Made by a program: the position numbers and the translations under genes. This document shows, in pieces, positions 42,156 through 50,965 of a DNA stretch of 64,000 nt. The stretch comes from Sinomicrobium weinanense (GTDB taxonomy: Bacteria > Bacteroidota > Bacteroidia > Flavobacteriales > Flavobacteriaceae), in contig NZ_JAHKRR010000001.1 of the NCBI RefSeq assembly GCF_018863395.1, positions 310,001 through 374,000 of the forward strand. The letters are read 5' to 3'. The notes under the pieces were generated by a model. The model searched no databases. It was given only the letters and a program-made list of their open reading frames with translations, and had not been told where the DNA came from. Within the stretch, counting starts at the first letter, position 1, and each line of letters starts with the position of its first letter.

Positions 42156-42887
42156 ATGAAAAGAAGAACCTTCTTAAAATCTGCAACACTGACCACGGCT
42201 GCATTCGGAGTGTTTCCCGTTCAGATGTTTGCTGCTTCGCGTTATTCTTATGACGATCTTATCGGTAAGGGAAACCCTGAACTTTTCGGAAAGGGGATCA
42301 ACCTGCGGAAGGAAGCCTATGAAGCCTTCGTAGAAATGCGGCAGGCTGCGGCCAAGGAGAAACTGGATATAAAAATAGTATCGAGCTATCGCGATTTCTA
42401 CCGTCAGAAAGCGATCTGGGAGCGAAAATATAAACAGTATACCAAAAACGGATCAACTCCGGAACAGGCCATACAAAAGATCATCGAATATTCCACCATT
42501 CCCGGGACTTCCAGGCATCATTGGGCTACGGATATCGATATTATAGACGGGGGGGCAACATATTCCGGTGATGTGCTGGTGCCGGAAAAATTTCATGGCA
42601 ATGGCCCGTTCCGCCCTTTGAGGCAATGGCTGGATGAGAACGTTAATAAATACGGGTTTTATATGGTATATACCGATAAACCGGACCGCAAAGGGTTTAA
42701 ATACGAACCCTGGCATTACAGCTATGCCCCGGTTTCTGTACCCATGCTCCGGGCCTATAAAAAACTGGATGTAAAAGAGATCATTACACAGGAAAAAGTG
42801 GCTGGCGCTACCCATTTTACCGACGATTTTATAGCGATGTACAGAAACGAGAATATACTGGATATAAACCCCGAACTTATTCCGTAA
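42156..42887 (+). CDS. M15 family D-alanyl-D-alanine carboxypeptidase (VanY-like) with Tat signal
   Basis: A 243-residue exported enzyme. The N-terminus MKRRTFLKSATLTTAAFG is a twin-arginine (RRxFLK) signal. The M15 zinc site shows SRHHWATDIDI (SxHxxxxxxD form) and EPWHYSY with the last histidine; VSSYRDFYRQKAIW is the conserved upstream motif. It would trim peptidoglycan stem peptides. A frame-extended start at 42093 overlaps the GNAT gene, but the Tat signal fixes 42156. A tatA gene lies 3 kb downstream. Confidence 0.9.
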   Translation: MKRRTFLKSATLTTAAFGVFPVQMFAASRYSYDDLIGKGNPELFGKGINLRKEAYEAFVEMRQAAAKEKLDIKIVSSYRDFYRQKAIWERKYKQYTKNGSTPEQAIQKIIEYSTIPGTSRHHWATDIDIIDGGATYSGDVLVPEKFHGNGPFRPLRQWLDENVNKYGFYMVYTDKPDRKGFKYEPWHYSYAPVSVPMLRAYKKLDVKEIITQEKVAGATHFTDDFIAMYRNENILDINPELIP

Positions 42888-42927
42888 TTCACTGTCGGCA
42901 CCCCTTTATATAAGCTGTCGGAACTAA

Positions 42928-42953
42928 AAAACCCTGCCGGCCGGCAGGGTTTT
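42928..42953. terminator. Bidirectional terminator
   Basis: A 13 bp perfect palindrome, AAAACCCTGCCGG with CCGGCAGGGTTTT, between the convergent VanY-like and ankyrin genes. T/A tracts on both sides suit termination in both directions. Confidence 0.88.
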
Positions 42954-42990
42954 GAACTAATTAAAATAATTGAAAAATGAGAACAAAGTC

Positions 42991-43383
42991 TCATGCTTTT
43001 AATGCTTTCTCGATCAAAGCCACGGCATCTGTTGCATTGGACAATTCGGCATGTTTAAGAGCGGTAAAACCTTTGTTGTCCTTCACCTTGAGTTTGGCTC
43101 CGTTGGCGATGAGCAGTTTTATGATCTCCACTTTGTTATACCTGGCGGCATACATCAGCGGAGTCATCCCTGCAGACTTTTGATTGACATCGCTACCCAG
43201 TTCGATAAACTTTTTCACAGTTTCTATATCTCCCTTGGAAATGGCCAGGCAAAGCGGACTGATATTGGTTATTTTTGTAACTTCAACTTTATAGTTGGCA
43301 AAAGGTCTTTCGTTGGATGCTAAGGTAGTATTGGTAAATGCTACCATAGCGATCCCGGCTAAAATAAGAACTGTTTTTTTCAT
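42991..43383 (-). CDS. Exported ankyrin-repeat protein
   Basis: A 130-residue protein with a signal peptide (MKKTVLILAGIAMVAFTNTTLAS). Ankyrin repeats cover residues about 42-125: SPLCLAISKGDIETVKKFIELGSDVN, TPLMYAARYNKVEIIKLLIANGAKL, and TALKHAELSNATDAVALIEK. It is a periplasmic protein-binding module of unknown partner, about the length of small Bacteroidetes ankyrin proteins. It is monocistronic. Confidence 0.9.
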   Translation of the reverse strand: MKKTVLILAGIAMVAFTNTTLASNERPFANYKVEVTKITNISPLCLAISKGDIETVKKFIELGSDVNQKSAGMTPLMYAARYNKVEIIKLLIANGAKLKVKDNKGFTALKHAELSNATDAVALIEKALKA

Positions 43384-44105
43384 GATGCTTGTTGAGTTTA
43401 TGGATTAATTTTCAGTGATTTAAAATTTAAAGCGCTTTTGTTTAAAAGACGGATAAGATTTTCTATTGTTACACCCGGTAGGTTTTTATAACAAAAAATT
43501 AACAGATCAGTTCGGAGATAAAGGAAAGGCCCGTTAGCGTAACAATGCACGTACGGGTAAAACTTTTTTTTATCTATCGAACGATTCATAGGGTTTTGTT
43601 TGTCTTGTAGATAAGGGATTACCGTGCCAAAATTGTAATACTTTGTATATCAGTCACTTATTTTAAAATGTAACTATGAATGGTGTTCGGTTTAGATACA
43701 CTTTATGTTCGTTAGCAATACATTTTATTGCGCGGGAAGCCAAAGGGCTTGTTTTTTTCGGCGAAGATAAAATTATAGCGAGGCTTGTGTATTAACCGCA
43801 TATTAAAAAGGGGTGTTCTTTTTGTTATCCTGTCAAAAAAAGCGGTATTGTACTAAGGCCTTTGTAAAAAGCACGATCTCCCTGACAGGATTTAAAAACT
43901 TTATCGTTTTCTGTGTATATCTTAACAGCGAAACAATCCTCATTTAGGGATAGTATTCGTACTTTTGCATGTAGGACACAGGGGGTGTAAAACGTAACAA
44001 AGCCCTGGAACGGAAAAACCTGAAACATTGAACCTTAACCCTTTTAAGATGCGTTTGTCCTGTGAATGAGGCCAGTTATTTTATTTTTAAACAGAAAAAC
44101 AGAAC
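43384..44105. other. 720 bp intergenic region upstream of gpmI
   Basis: No supported gene. Two minus-strand ORFs of 63 and 67 codons (43398-43589, 43825-44028) have no protein-like pattern. The region is AT-rich and repeat-poor. TACTTTTG at 43960-43967 matches the -7 consensus and could start the gpmI transcript with a leader of about 130 nt; no -33 TTG is in place. Confidence 0.55.
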
Positions 44106-45623
44106 ATGAACAAAAAAGTTTTATTGATGATCCTCGACGGATGGGGAAAGTCCCCCGATCCGAAGATCTCGGCGATAGATAATGCAAATACACCTTTTAT
44201 AGATTCCCTTTATAAAAAATATCCCAATGCCAACCTCCTCACGGATGGTATGAATGTAGGCCTGCCGGAAGGGCAGATGGGCAATAGTGAAGTAGGGCAT
44301 ATGAACCTCGGTGCCGGAAGGATCGTGTACCAGGACCTGGCCAAGATCAACCTGGCCGTGGAAAAAGGAAGCCTGTCTGGCGAAAAAGAGCTGGTCGATG
44401 CATTTTCCTATGCCAAAGAAAAAGGAAAAAACGTTCACTTTCTGGGCCTTGTGAGTGACGGGGGAGTGCATTCGCACATAAACCATCTTAAAGGGTTGCT
44501 GGATGCGGCCGACGGGGCCGGACTGAAAAATGTATACGTACATGCCTTTACCGACGGCAGGGATGTGGACCCTAAAAGCGGTAAGGGGTTTATCGCGGAT
44601 ATACAGCAATACTGCCGGGAAAAGAATGCAGCCCTGGCCTCTGTTACCGGGCGTTATTACGCCATGGACCGGGACAAACGTTGGGAAAGGGTAAAACTGG
44701 CTTACGATGCCCTTGTTAACGGTACGGGCGACCTTACTGACGATCCGGTAGGTGCCATACAGAAAAGCTATGACGAAGGCGTAACCGATGAGTTCATAAA
44801 ACCGATCGTGGCGGATAACGGACAGGGGGCACCGGTAGCAACAGTACAGGAAGGTGATGTGGTCATATTCTTTAACTTCCGTACAGACCGGGGAAGACAA
44901 CTTACCCAGGCCCTGAGCCAGCAGGATTTTCACGAGCAGAACATGCACAGGCTCAACCTGTATTTCGTGACCATGACCAACTATGACGATACTTTTGAGA
45001 ATATCCATGTGGTATACGACAAAGAAAACATAAAGAAAACCCTGGGAGAGGTGTTGTCTTCGGCAGGTAAGAAACAGATCAGGATAGCGGAAACCGAAAA
45101 ATATCCGCACGTCACTTTCTTTTTTAACGGCGGACGGGAAGAGCCCTTTGAAGGCGAAAGCCGTATTTTGTGCCCTTCGCCCAAGGTAGCCACGTATGAC
45201 CTTCAGCCCGAAATGAGCGCTTATGATATACGCGATGCCATAGTCCCTGAACTGAAAAAGGGAGAAGTGGATTTTGTGTGCCTCAATTTTGCCAATCCCG
45301 ATATGGTAGGGCATACAGGGGTTATGGAGGCAGCCATCAAGGCCTGTGAAACCGTGGACGAATGCGCCCGGGATGTAGTTACAGCCGCCCTGGAAAACGG
45401 GTATGCTTCCATTATCATCGCCGATCACGGTAACTGTGATACCATGGTCAATCCCGATGGAAGCCCGAATACAGCGCACACCACCAACCCGGTTCCGGTG
45501 ATCCTGGTAGACGGGGACGTCAAAGAGGTCCGCAACGGCATCCTGGGAGATATTGCCCCGACGATCCTGAAATTAATAGGCATACCCCAGCCGGAAGAAA
45601 TGACCCAAAAATCGTTGGTGTAA
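44106..45623 (+). CDS. gpmI: 2,3-bisphosphoglycerate-independent phosphoglycerate mutase
   Basis: A 505-residue enzyme of the alkaline-phosphatase superfamily converting 3-phosphoglycerate to 2-phosphoglycerate. The metal site starts at MILDGWG; catalytic Ser lies in GNSEVGHMNLGAGR; later motifs are GRDVDPKSG, RYYAMDRDKRWER, FVCLNFANPDMVGHTG and IIADHGNCD. Length is normal and all manganese ligands appear present. A long antisense ORF is a codon-bias shadow. It stands alone between a 720 bp leader region and a 75 bp palindrome. Confidence 0.97.
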   Translation: MNKKVLLMILDGWGKSPDPKISAIDNANTPFIDSLYKKYPNANLLTDGMNVGLPEGQMGNSEVGHMNLGAGRIVYQDLAKINLAVEKGSLSGEKELVDAFSYAKEKGKNVHFLGLVSDGGVHSHINHLKGLLDAADGAGLKNVYVHAFTDGRDVDPKSGKGFIADIQQYCREKNAALASVTGRYYAMDRDKRWERVKLAYDALVNGTGDLTDDPVGAIQKSYDEGVTDEFIKPIVADNGQGAPVATVQEGDVVIFFNFRTDRGRQLTQALSQQDFHEQNMHRLNLYFVTMTNYDDTFENIHVVYDKENIKKTLGEVLSSAGKKQIRIAETEKYPHVTFFFNGGREEPFEGESRILCPSPKVATYDLQPEMSAYDIRDAIVPELKKGEVDFVCLNFANPDMVGHTGVMEAAIKACETVDECARDVVTAALENGYASIIIADHGNCDTMVNPDGSPNTAHTTNPVPVILVDGDVKEVRNGILGDIAPTILKLIGIPQPEEMTQKSLV

Positions 45624-45639
45624 ATTGTCAAAGAGTTAA

Positions 45640-45714
45640 GAATGATATGTTATGCCTTAGGTACTGGCGTGTTTGGTATACAATCCCCGGTTACTAACGC
45701 ATAACATATCATTC
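45640..45714. repeat. 75 bp palindromic element between gpmI and tatA
   Basis: GAATGATATGTTATG (45640-45654) and CATAACATATCATTC (45700-45714) are perfect 15 bp inverted arms around 45 bp. There is no T tract after the right arm, so it is a weak terminator at best; a small MITE or REP-like element is possible. Confidence 0.6.
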
Positions 45715-45765
45715 CAAATATCAGATATTTTAACACCAATACAGAAAAAGGAGTGCAAACTTCAC

Positions 45766-45773
45766 TATATTTG
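45766..45773 (+). promoter_or_regulatory. -7 box of tatA
   Basis: TATATTTG matches TAnnTTTG, 23 bp before the tatA start codon; no -33 TTG seen. Confidence 0.5.
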
Positions 45774-45795
45774 TATCTATATTTATAAGAAGGTT

Positions 45796-46065
45796 ATGTT
45801 TTTATTTATCAGTGGACCGGAAATACTTTTTATTCTCTTCATCGTAGTGATGGTTTTTGGAGCTGACAAGATCCCTGAAATTGCCAAAGGGCTTGGCAAG
45901 GGGATGCAACAGCTCAGGAATGCCACCAACGATATCAAGTCCGAGATACAAAAAAGTGCTGAAAAACAGGGACTGGATAGTAGCCTCAAGGATATAAACG
46001 AGGAGATCAATAAAGTGAAGGACGATATGGACGAGATTGGCGGGTCTATCAAAAGACAGCTTTAA
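45796..46065 (+). CDS. tatA: Twin-arginine translocase subunit TatA/TatB
   Basis: An 89-residue protein: an N-terminal membrane helix (ISGPEILFILFIVVMVF), the FGADKIPEIAKGLGKGMQQLRNA amphipathic segment, and a charged coiled-coil tail. This is the classical TatA/E layout, the pore-forming part of the Tat exporter for folded proteins. No tatC is adjacent. The frame upstream is open but lacks protein character, so the start is set at MFLFISGP, right behind a -7 promoter box. Confidence 0.93.
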   Translation: MFLFISGPEILFILFIVVMVFGADKIPEIAKGLGKGMQQLRNATNDIKSEIQKSAEKQGLDSSLKDINEEINKVKDDMDEIGGSIKRQL

Positions 46066-46074
46066 CCGGCTAAT

Positions 46075-46165
46075 GCGATGCGCTGAGTGCAGCCGAAGCG
46101 CGCCAATGAGTTAATGTGCCGATGCGATGCACTGAGCGTAGTCGAAGTGAGCGAACTGTCGAATG
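46075..46165. repeat. Dispersed GATGCGATGC/CTGAGCG-type repeat
   Basis: Two related units: GATGCGATGCGCTGAGTGCA... (46073 on) and GATGCGATGCACTGAGCGTA... (46120 on), each with (C)GAAG(C/T)G. They share CTGAG(T/C)G and CGAAG with the dispersed family. Their translation gives a spurious N-terminal extension of the PAP2 gene. Confidence 0.65.
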
Positions 46166-46197
46166 ATCACATTGACACATTATCAAACCAAATATTA

Positions 46198-46785
46198 ATG
46201 ACTGCTTTGTGGCCGGACTTCGATAATGGCCTTTTAAAATTCATAAATCATCTCGGCACTTTCCAATGGGACATCTTCTGGGGATACACCACTAACATTG
46301 TAGCCTGGATTCCATTATACCTGTTTTTTATATATCTTGTGGTCAAGAATTTTTCCCGGCAGAAAACCCTGGCCATAATTACCACCCTGTTATTTACACT
46401 TGTCTTTACCCTCCTCTTTACCGAAATGATAAAAGAGCTGGTACAACGTTCCAGGCCGTTAAATGACCCTGGCCTGCAAGAAGAACTGCGCGTTGTGATC
46501 CGGGCATACGGATACAGTTTTTTCTCCGGGCATGCCTCCAATTCCATGGCTGTAACGACTCTTTTTGTACTTTTTTTGCGAAAAAAACAAAAATGGGTGT
46601 ATATACTTTATCTCTGGCCCCTGTTCTTTGGTGCCAGCCGGCTTTATTTCGCAGTGCATTATCCCACCGATGTATTCGTAGGATGGCTGGCCGGATTTCT
46701 TATAGCCCTGGTATTTTACCGTTACCTGGGCCACACACTCCTAGACTACGCGGCATATCGTGAGGCCGTCCCGGACAGGAAGTAA
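46198..46785 (+). CDS. PAP2 family phosphatase
   Basis: A 195-residue membrane protein with six hydrophobic segments. The three acid-phosphatase motifs are present: KELVQRSRP (K-x6-RP), YSFFSGHASNS (SGH) and SRLYFAVHYPTDVFVGW (SR-x5-H-x3-D). It would dephosphorylate lipid phosphates such as undecaprenyl pyrophosphate or phosphatidic acid. The start is placed at MTALWPDFD (46198), because the upstream frame reads a repeat. Its 3' end overlaps the convergent O-methyltransferase gene by 45 bp. Confidence 0.88.
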   Translation: MTALWPDFDNGLLKFINHLGTFQWDIFWGYTTNIVAWIPLYLFFIYLVVKNFSRQKTLAIITTLLFTLVFTLLFTEMIKELVQRSRPLNDPGLQEELRVVIRAYGYSFFSGHASNSMAVTTLFVLFLRKKQKWVYILYLWPLFFGASRLYFAVHYPTDVFVGWLAGFLIALVFYRYLGHTLLDYAAYREAVPDRK

Positions 46786-47382
46786 TACGGTCTCTACCCT
46801 GGGGTCTTCCTTGAGTTTTTTATTGTATTCCAACAGGGCTAAGGTGCTTTCGTCGTCCGGTTTTACTTCTTCAACCACCTTGCCGCTCCACAATACGTTG
46901 TCGGAAAGAATAACACCACCTTTGTTCATCTTGTCCATAATAAGATCGAAATACCTGTGATAGTTCGGTTTGTCGGCATCGATAAAAGCCAGGTCGAATT
47001 TGGCATCGAGCGTGGGAATGATGTCCAGGGCATTGCCTGTGTGCTGTTTTATCTGTTTGCCGTAGTCGCTGCGGTCAAAATACCTGCGTTGCAGATCGTA
47101 CAATTCCTCATTGATGTCAATAGTGTGCAACGCTCCGTCCTTTTGAAGCCCTTCAGCCATACACAGGGCCGAATACCCGGTGTAGGTACCCACTTCCAGG
47201 ATATAGCGGGGCGCAATGAGTCTGGATATTAAGCTCAGGAACCGCCCCTGGAAATGTCCGCTCAGCATCCTCGGGCGCAGTACCTTTAAATGGGTTTCCC
47301 GATTGAGTTCGCGGAGCAGTTCCGGTTCGTCTTCCGTATGTTGCTCTACATAGTGCTCTAAAACATCCGATATAAAGTGCAT
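46741..47382 (-). CDS. O-methyltransferase (class I, family 3)
   Basis: A 213-residue SAM-dependent methyltransferase: ILEVGTYTGYSALCMAEGL is motif I, HTIDINEEL motif II, FDLAFIDADKPNY the metal/catalytic Asp region, and LSDNVLWSGKV the following motif. It resembles catechol or caffeoyl-CoA O-methyltransferases that need a divalent metal. The substrate is not evident. A TATCTTTG -7 box lies at 47398-47405 on the minus strand. The kynurenine genes lie divergent next to it; a methylation of a kynurenine-derived catechol is conceivable but unsupported. Confidence 0.93.
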   Translation of the reverse strand: MHFISDVLEHYVEQHTEDEPELLRELNRETHLKVLRPRMLSGHFQGRFLSLISRLIAPRYILEVGTYTGYSALCMAEGLQKDGALHTIDINEELYDLQRRYFDRSDYGKQIKQHTGNALDIIPTLDAKFDLAFIDADKPNYHRYFDLIMDKMNKGGVILSDNVLWSGKVVEEVKPDDESTLALLEYNKKLKEDPRVETVLLPVRDGLTICRVV

Positions 47383-47397
47383 GATTTTTATTTTTTA

Positions 47398-47405
47398 CAA
47401 AGATA
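47398..47405 (-). promoter_or_regulatory. -7 box of the O-methyltransferase gene
   Basis: TATCTTTG on the minus strand, 16 bp before the start codon; no -33 TTG at standard spacing. Confidence 0.5.
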
Positions 47406-47527
47406 AAGGATATATGGCATACGGATAACACGGATATTACGGATAAAATCTGTGAAAATCGGTATCATCCGCCTCATCCGTGTGCCATTTTCCCCGGAAT
47501 TCCTTATTTTTACCGAAACAAAAAAGA

Positions 47528-48799
47528 ATGCAGTTTGAGAATACAAGGGCATTTGCAAAAACGATGGATGCCCGCGATCCGCTGAAAAAATATAAAGACG
47601 AATTTATCTTTCCCCGTGTAAACGGAAAACCGGTGATCTATTTTACCGGAAATTCCCTGGGACTGCAACCCAAAAGAACCCGGAAATATGTTGATGAGGT
47701 CATGAAAGACTGGGCGGAACTGGCCGTTGAAGGCCATTTTTATGCCCAAAAACCGTGGTGGGACTATCAGGAGCGGTTTGCAGGGCCCCTTAGCCGGGTA
47801 GTAGGCGCCAAACCTTCTGAAGTAACTGTGATGAACACCCTTACGGTGAACCTTCATCTTTTAATGGTATCCTTTTACAGGCCAACACCGAAACGCTACA
47901 AGATATTGTGCGAGGCCAAAGCCTTTCCCAGCGATCAGTATATGTTGCAAAGCCAGGTGAAGTTTCACGGTTTTGACCCGGCGGATGCCATTGTTGAAGT
48001 GGAAAAACGGGAAGGGGAACACTATATCCGCACAGAAGACATCATGGCGAAGATCGAAGAGACCGGGGACGAGTTGGCCCTGGTACTGATAGGTGGGGTG
48101 AATTACTACACCGGACAGGTATTCGATATGAAAGCCATAACCCGGGCCGGGCATCGTACAGGCGCGCTTGTAGGCTGGGATCTGGCACATGCCGCGGGGA
48201 ACATCAAATTACAGTTACACGACTGGGAGGTCGATTTTGCTGCCTGGTGCAGTTATAAATATATGAACAGCGGCCCCGGGAACGCTTCGGGAGCCTTTGT
48301 ACATGAAAAACATCACGATAACGGAGATCTTCCGCGATTTGCCGGTTGGTGGGGCCATAACAAGGAACGTCGTTTTCTGATGGAACCCGGCTTTGACCCT
48401 GTTCGCGGGGCAGATGGCTGGCAGGTGAGCAATCTGCCTGTTCTGTCGCTGGCTCCATACCTCGCATCGATAGAAATGTTCGATGAAGCAGGGATGGATG
48501 CCCTGATCCGGAAAAGGAATGAACTCACGGCATACCTGGAATTTATCCTGGAACAGGTAGATGCCGGTACCGATAGTAAGTTCGAGATCATCACCCCCCG
48601 GAATCCGGAAGAAAGAGCGTGCCAGCTGTCCGTATTTTTACACGGTCAGGGAAAGCCATTGTTCGATTACCTGATGAAAAACGGAGTGATCACCGATTGG
48701 CGCGAACCCAATGTCATCCGCCTGGCCCCGGTGCCTTTCTACTGTTCTTTCGAAGATATGTATGAATTTGGACAGATATTAAAAGAGGGAATTAATTAA
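47528..48799 (+). CDS. kynU: Kynureninase
   Basis: A 423-residue PLP enzyme that splits 3-hydroxykynurenine to 3-hydroxyanthranilate and alanine (or kynurenine to anthranilate). The PLP lysine is in WCSYKYMNSGPGN, the aspartate in VGWDLAHAAGN, and VIYFTGNSLGLQP is the N-terminal family signature. Length is normal. The ATG at 47528 is chosen because the frame upstream holds no family sequence. It precedes kmo by 83 bp on the same strand, giving a two-gene kynurenine unit. Confidence 0.96.
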   Translation: MQFENTRAFAKTMDARDPLKKYKDEFIFPRVNGKPVIYFTGNSLGLQPKRTRKYVDEVMKDWAELAVEGHFYAQKPWWDYQERFAGPLSRVVGAKPSEVTVMNTLTVNLHLLMVSFYRPTPKRYKILCEAKAFPSDQYMLQSQVKFHGFDPADAIVEVEKREGEHYIRTEDIMAKIEETGDELALVLIGGVNYYTGQVFDMKAITRAGHRTGALVGWDLAHAAGNIKLQLHDWEVDFAAWCSYKYMNSGPGNASGAFVHEKHHDNGDLPRFAGWWGHNKERRFLMEPGFDPVRGADGWQVSNLPVLSLAPYLASIEMFDEAGMDALIRKRNELTAYLEFILEQVDAGTDSKFEIITPRNPEERACQLSVFLHGQGKPLFDYLMKNGVITDWREPNVIRLAPVPFYCSFEDMYEFGQILKEGIN

Positions 48800-48882
48800 A
48801 AAGACATAAGACTTTAGGACTTAAGACGTAAGACCCTGGAAAATTGTCGTGTGCCTTAAGTCATAAACCATAAATTCAGCTG

Positions 48883-50238
48883 ATGCAGACACCAAAGAAA
48901 ACAGCAATAGTAGGAAGCGGACTGGTGGGCTCGTTACTGGCCATATATTTAAGGCACAGGGGACACGAAGTGGATATTTTTGACCGTCGTCCCGATATAC
49001 GGACCATAAAGTTCTCGGGCCGGTCCATAAACCTGGCCATGTCGCTCCGGGGCTGGCAGGCTTTGGAAGAAGTTGGCATAGCTGATGAAGTGAAAAAGGT
49101 GGCTGTGAGGATGGATAAGAGGGCTATTCATATGCCAGGCAAGCCCCTGTACTTTCAGTATTATGGCAAAGAAGGAGAGGCCATATATTCCATTTCAAGG
49201 GACGTTCTCAATAAGAAGATGATCGACCTGGCCGAAGCGACCGGGGCCCGTTTTATATTCGAATCCAAGGTGTGGGATGTGGACCTCCCGGAGGCCACCA
49301 TCCATATCGGGCAGGCCCAAAGGGAAGCCAGGAAATACGACCTTGTCTTCGGTGCCGACGGAGCCTTTTCCCGGGTGCGCCACAAAATGCAGCGCCAGAG
49401 CAGGTTCAATTATTCCCAGGAATTCCTGGATAGCGGTTACAAGGAGCTCACCATACCGCCCAATCCCGACGGATCGCACAAACTGGACAAACACTCGCTC
49501 CATATCTGGCCCAGGGGAGCGTTTATGCTTATAGCCCTGCCCAATCTCGACGGGAGTTTTACCTGTACACTGTTCATGCCTTTTGAAGGAAAGAATTCTT
49601 TTGAAATGCTGGACACCGAATCCAAAGTGCAGGAGTTTTTTGAGCATTATTTTCCCGATGTGGTGGAAGATATCCCAAGCCTGTTGAAAGAATTTTTCAA
49701 AAACCCTACCAGCGCCCTTGTTACCATTAAATGTTTTCCCTGGACCTACTGGGACAAGGTGGCCCTGATAGGGGATTCTGCCCATGCCATCGTGCCTTTT
49801 TACGGCCAGGGTATGAATGCGGGTTTCGAGGATATACAGGTATTGAACAACCTGATGAATGTACACGAAGACGACTGGGAAACCATCTTCAAACAATACC
49901 AGGCCGAACGCAAACCTAATGCCGATGCCATTGCCGAACTCAGCTTCCGGAACTTTATGGAAATGAGCACCAAGACAGCCGATAAACGGTTTATATTAAG
50001 AAAAAAGATCGAAAGCAGGTTTGCGGAAAAACACCCGGATAAATGGGTGCCCTTATACAGCAGGGTCACCTTTTCGGACCGCCCTTACGCAGAAGCCCTG
50101 GCAGAAGGCGACCGCCAACGGATCATAATGGACAAGGTGATGCAAATGGACAACATAGCAGAAATATGGGACAGCGGGGAAGTAGAACAGGAAATACTAT
50201 CTCTCCTCAACCTCGTACCTTCTAAAGTTGCGAGGTGA
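48883..50238 (+). CDS. kmo: Kynurenine 3-monooxygenase
   Basis: A 451-residue FAD monooxygenase that hydroxylates kynurenine with NADPH and oxygen. Motifs: TAIVGSGLVGSLLAIYLRHRG (FAD ADP-binding, GxGxxG form), FSGRSINLAMSLRGWQAL, DLVFGADGAFSRVRH and GDSAHAIVPFYGQGMNAGFED (second FAD motif). The length and C-terminal helix suit membrane-associated KMO. With kynU it gives 3-hydroxyanthranilate; tryptophan dioxygenase, formamidase and haaO are not in the window, so the pathway is incomplete here. Confidence 0.96.
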   Translation: MQTPKKTAIVGSGLVGSLLAIYLRHRGHEVDIFDRRPDIRTIKFSGRSINLAMSLRGWQALEEVGIADEVKKVAVRMDKRAIHMPGKPLYFQYYGKEGEAIYSISRDVLNKKMIDLAEATGARFIFESKVWDVDLPEATIHIGQAQREARKYDLVFGADGAFSRVRHKMQRQSRFNYSQEFLDSGYKELTIPPNPDGSHKLDKHSLHIWPRGAFMLIALPNLDGSFTCTLFMPFEGKNSFEMLDTESKVQEFFEHYFPDVVEDIPSLLKEFFKNPTSALVTIKCFPWTYWDKVALIGDSAHAIVPFYGQGMNAGFEDIQVLNNLMNVHEDDWETIFKQYQAERKPNADAIAELSFRNFMEMSTKTADKRFILRKKIESRFAEKHPDKWVPLYSRVTFSDRPYAEALAEGDRQRIIMDKVMQMDNIAEIWDSGEVEQEILSLLNLVPSKVAR

Positions 50239-50394
50239 GTTTTGGAGTCGTGGAGTTTTGAATTGGTCCCTGAGCACTTCGATTTTACTCAGTGCAGGCC
50301 CAAGCCGAAGGGTGGAGTTTTTAGTTATACTAAACTTCAAAATTTATATTTTCCCATCCTCTCACCCTCTCACCCTCTCACATTCTCACCCTCT
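50239..50394. repeat. Dispersed repeat and pyrimidine-rich tandem repeat after kmo
   Basis: GAGTTTTGGAGTCGTGGAGT.. with TTGGTCCCTGAGC (50239-50312) matches the repeat at 20576. It is followed by four degenerate 8 bp units of CTCACCCT (50361-50394), next to the end of the DoxX gene. Confidence 0.65.
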
Positions 50395-50845
50395 AACTCC
50401 TGATCACAAAAAAATAGACCCAGCCGATAAACAACAGTTGAAGAGGGACCCTGAACCAGAGGTAATTGATACCGCTTCCGTCATATGTGGCTTTCTCCAG
50501 GTTTACATGGTGTAGTGCTGCGTGGATGTTGGCAGGGAGGATGAGCACAAAAAAAAGAATAAGCAACCATGCGGTGAGTACCCGTAAAGGCGGGATAAAA
50601 AGACCTATGGCAGCGATGATCTCTATAACTCCCGTAGCCAGTACCGTTTCCCTTTTGGCCGGAATAAAATCGGGGAGCATCAGGGCCATCCCTTCGGTAA
50701 ATTTAAAATGCCCTATGGAGGTAAAAAGGAGCATAACGGCCATGGCCACTCTTCCCGAAAAGGAAAGATCCCACTTTCCGGTAGTTATTCCGGATATAAC
50801 CAGGGAGATAGCAAAAGTAACGACCAATACGATCAGTGGTTTCAT
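50393..50845 (-). CDS. DoxX family membrane protein
   Basis: A 150-residue protein with four membrane helices (MKPLIVLVVTFAISLVISG, MAVMLLFTSIGHFKF, ATGVIEIIAAIGLFIPPLRVLTAWLLILFFVLILPANIHAA in two parts, LLFIGWVYFFVIRS). The pattern GHFKFTEGM and GVIEIIAAIGLF fits DoxX-like proteins, linked to quinone/thiol redox at the membrane. Its start is taken as MKPLIVL (50845), the frame upstream being short. It is followed by nothing coding in the same direction. Confidence 0.85.
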   Translation of the reverse strand: MKPLIVLVVTFAISLVISGITTGKWDLSFSGRVAMAVMLLFTSIGHFKFTEGMALMLPDFIPAKRETVLATGVIEIIAAIGLFIPPLRVLTAWLLILFFVLILPANIHAALHHVNLEKATYDGSGINYLWFRVPLQLLFIGWVYFFVIRS

Positions 50846-50965
50846 GAGCAGTGATTTTTGTGTTAATGTACCATGCAAATCTAAGGCAGGAAACCACCGG
50901 GATCAATGAACCTGGGTTAAGAAATACGAAGTATTCACGAATACCGTAAAGAAAACAATAACAAA

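Noticed and set aside
43398-44028. Two minus-strand ORFs of 63 and 67 codons upstream of gpmI
   Set aside because: No protein-like pattern and no neighbour on that strand to be coupled to.
44121-45479. 452-codon antisense ORF over gpmI
   Set aside because: Antisense shadow of gpmI codon bias; gpmI has all catalytic motifs.
46087-46197. N-terminal extension of the PAP2 frame
   Set aside because: It is a translation of a dispersed repeat; no PAP2 homology before MTALWPDF.
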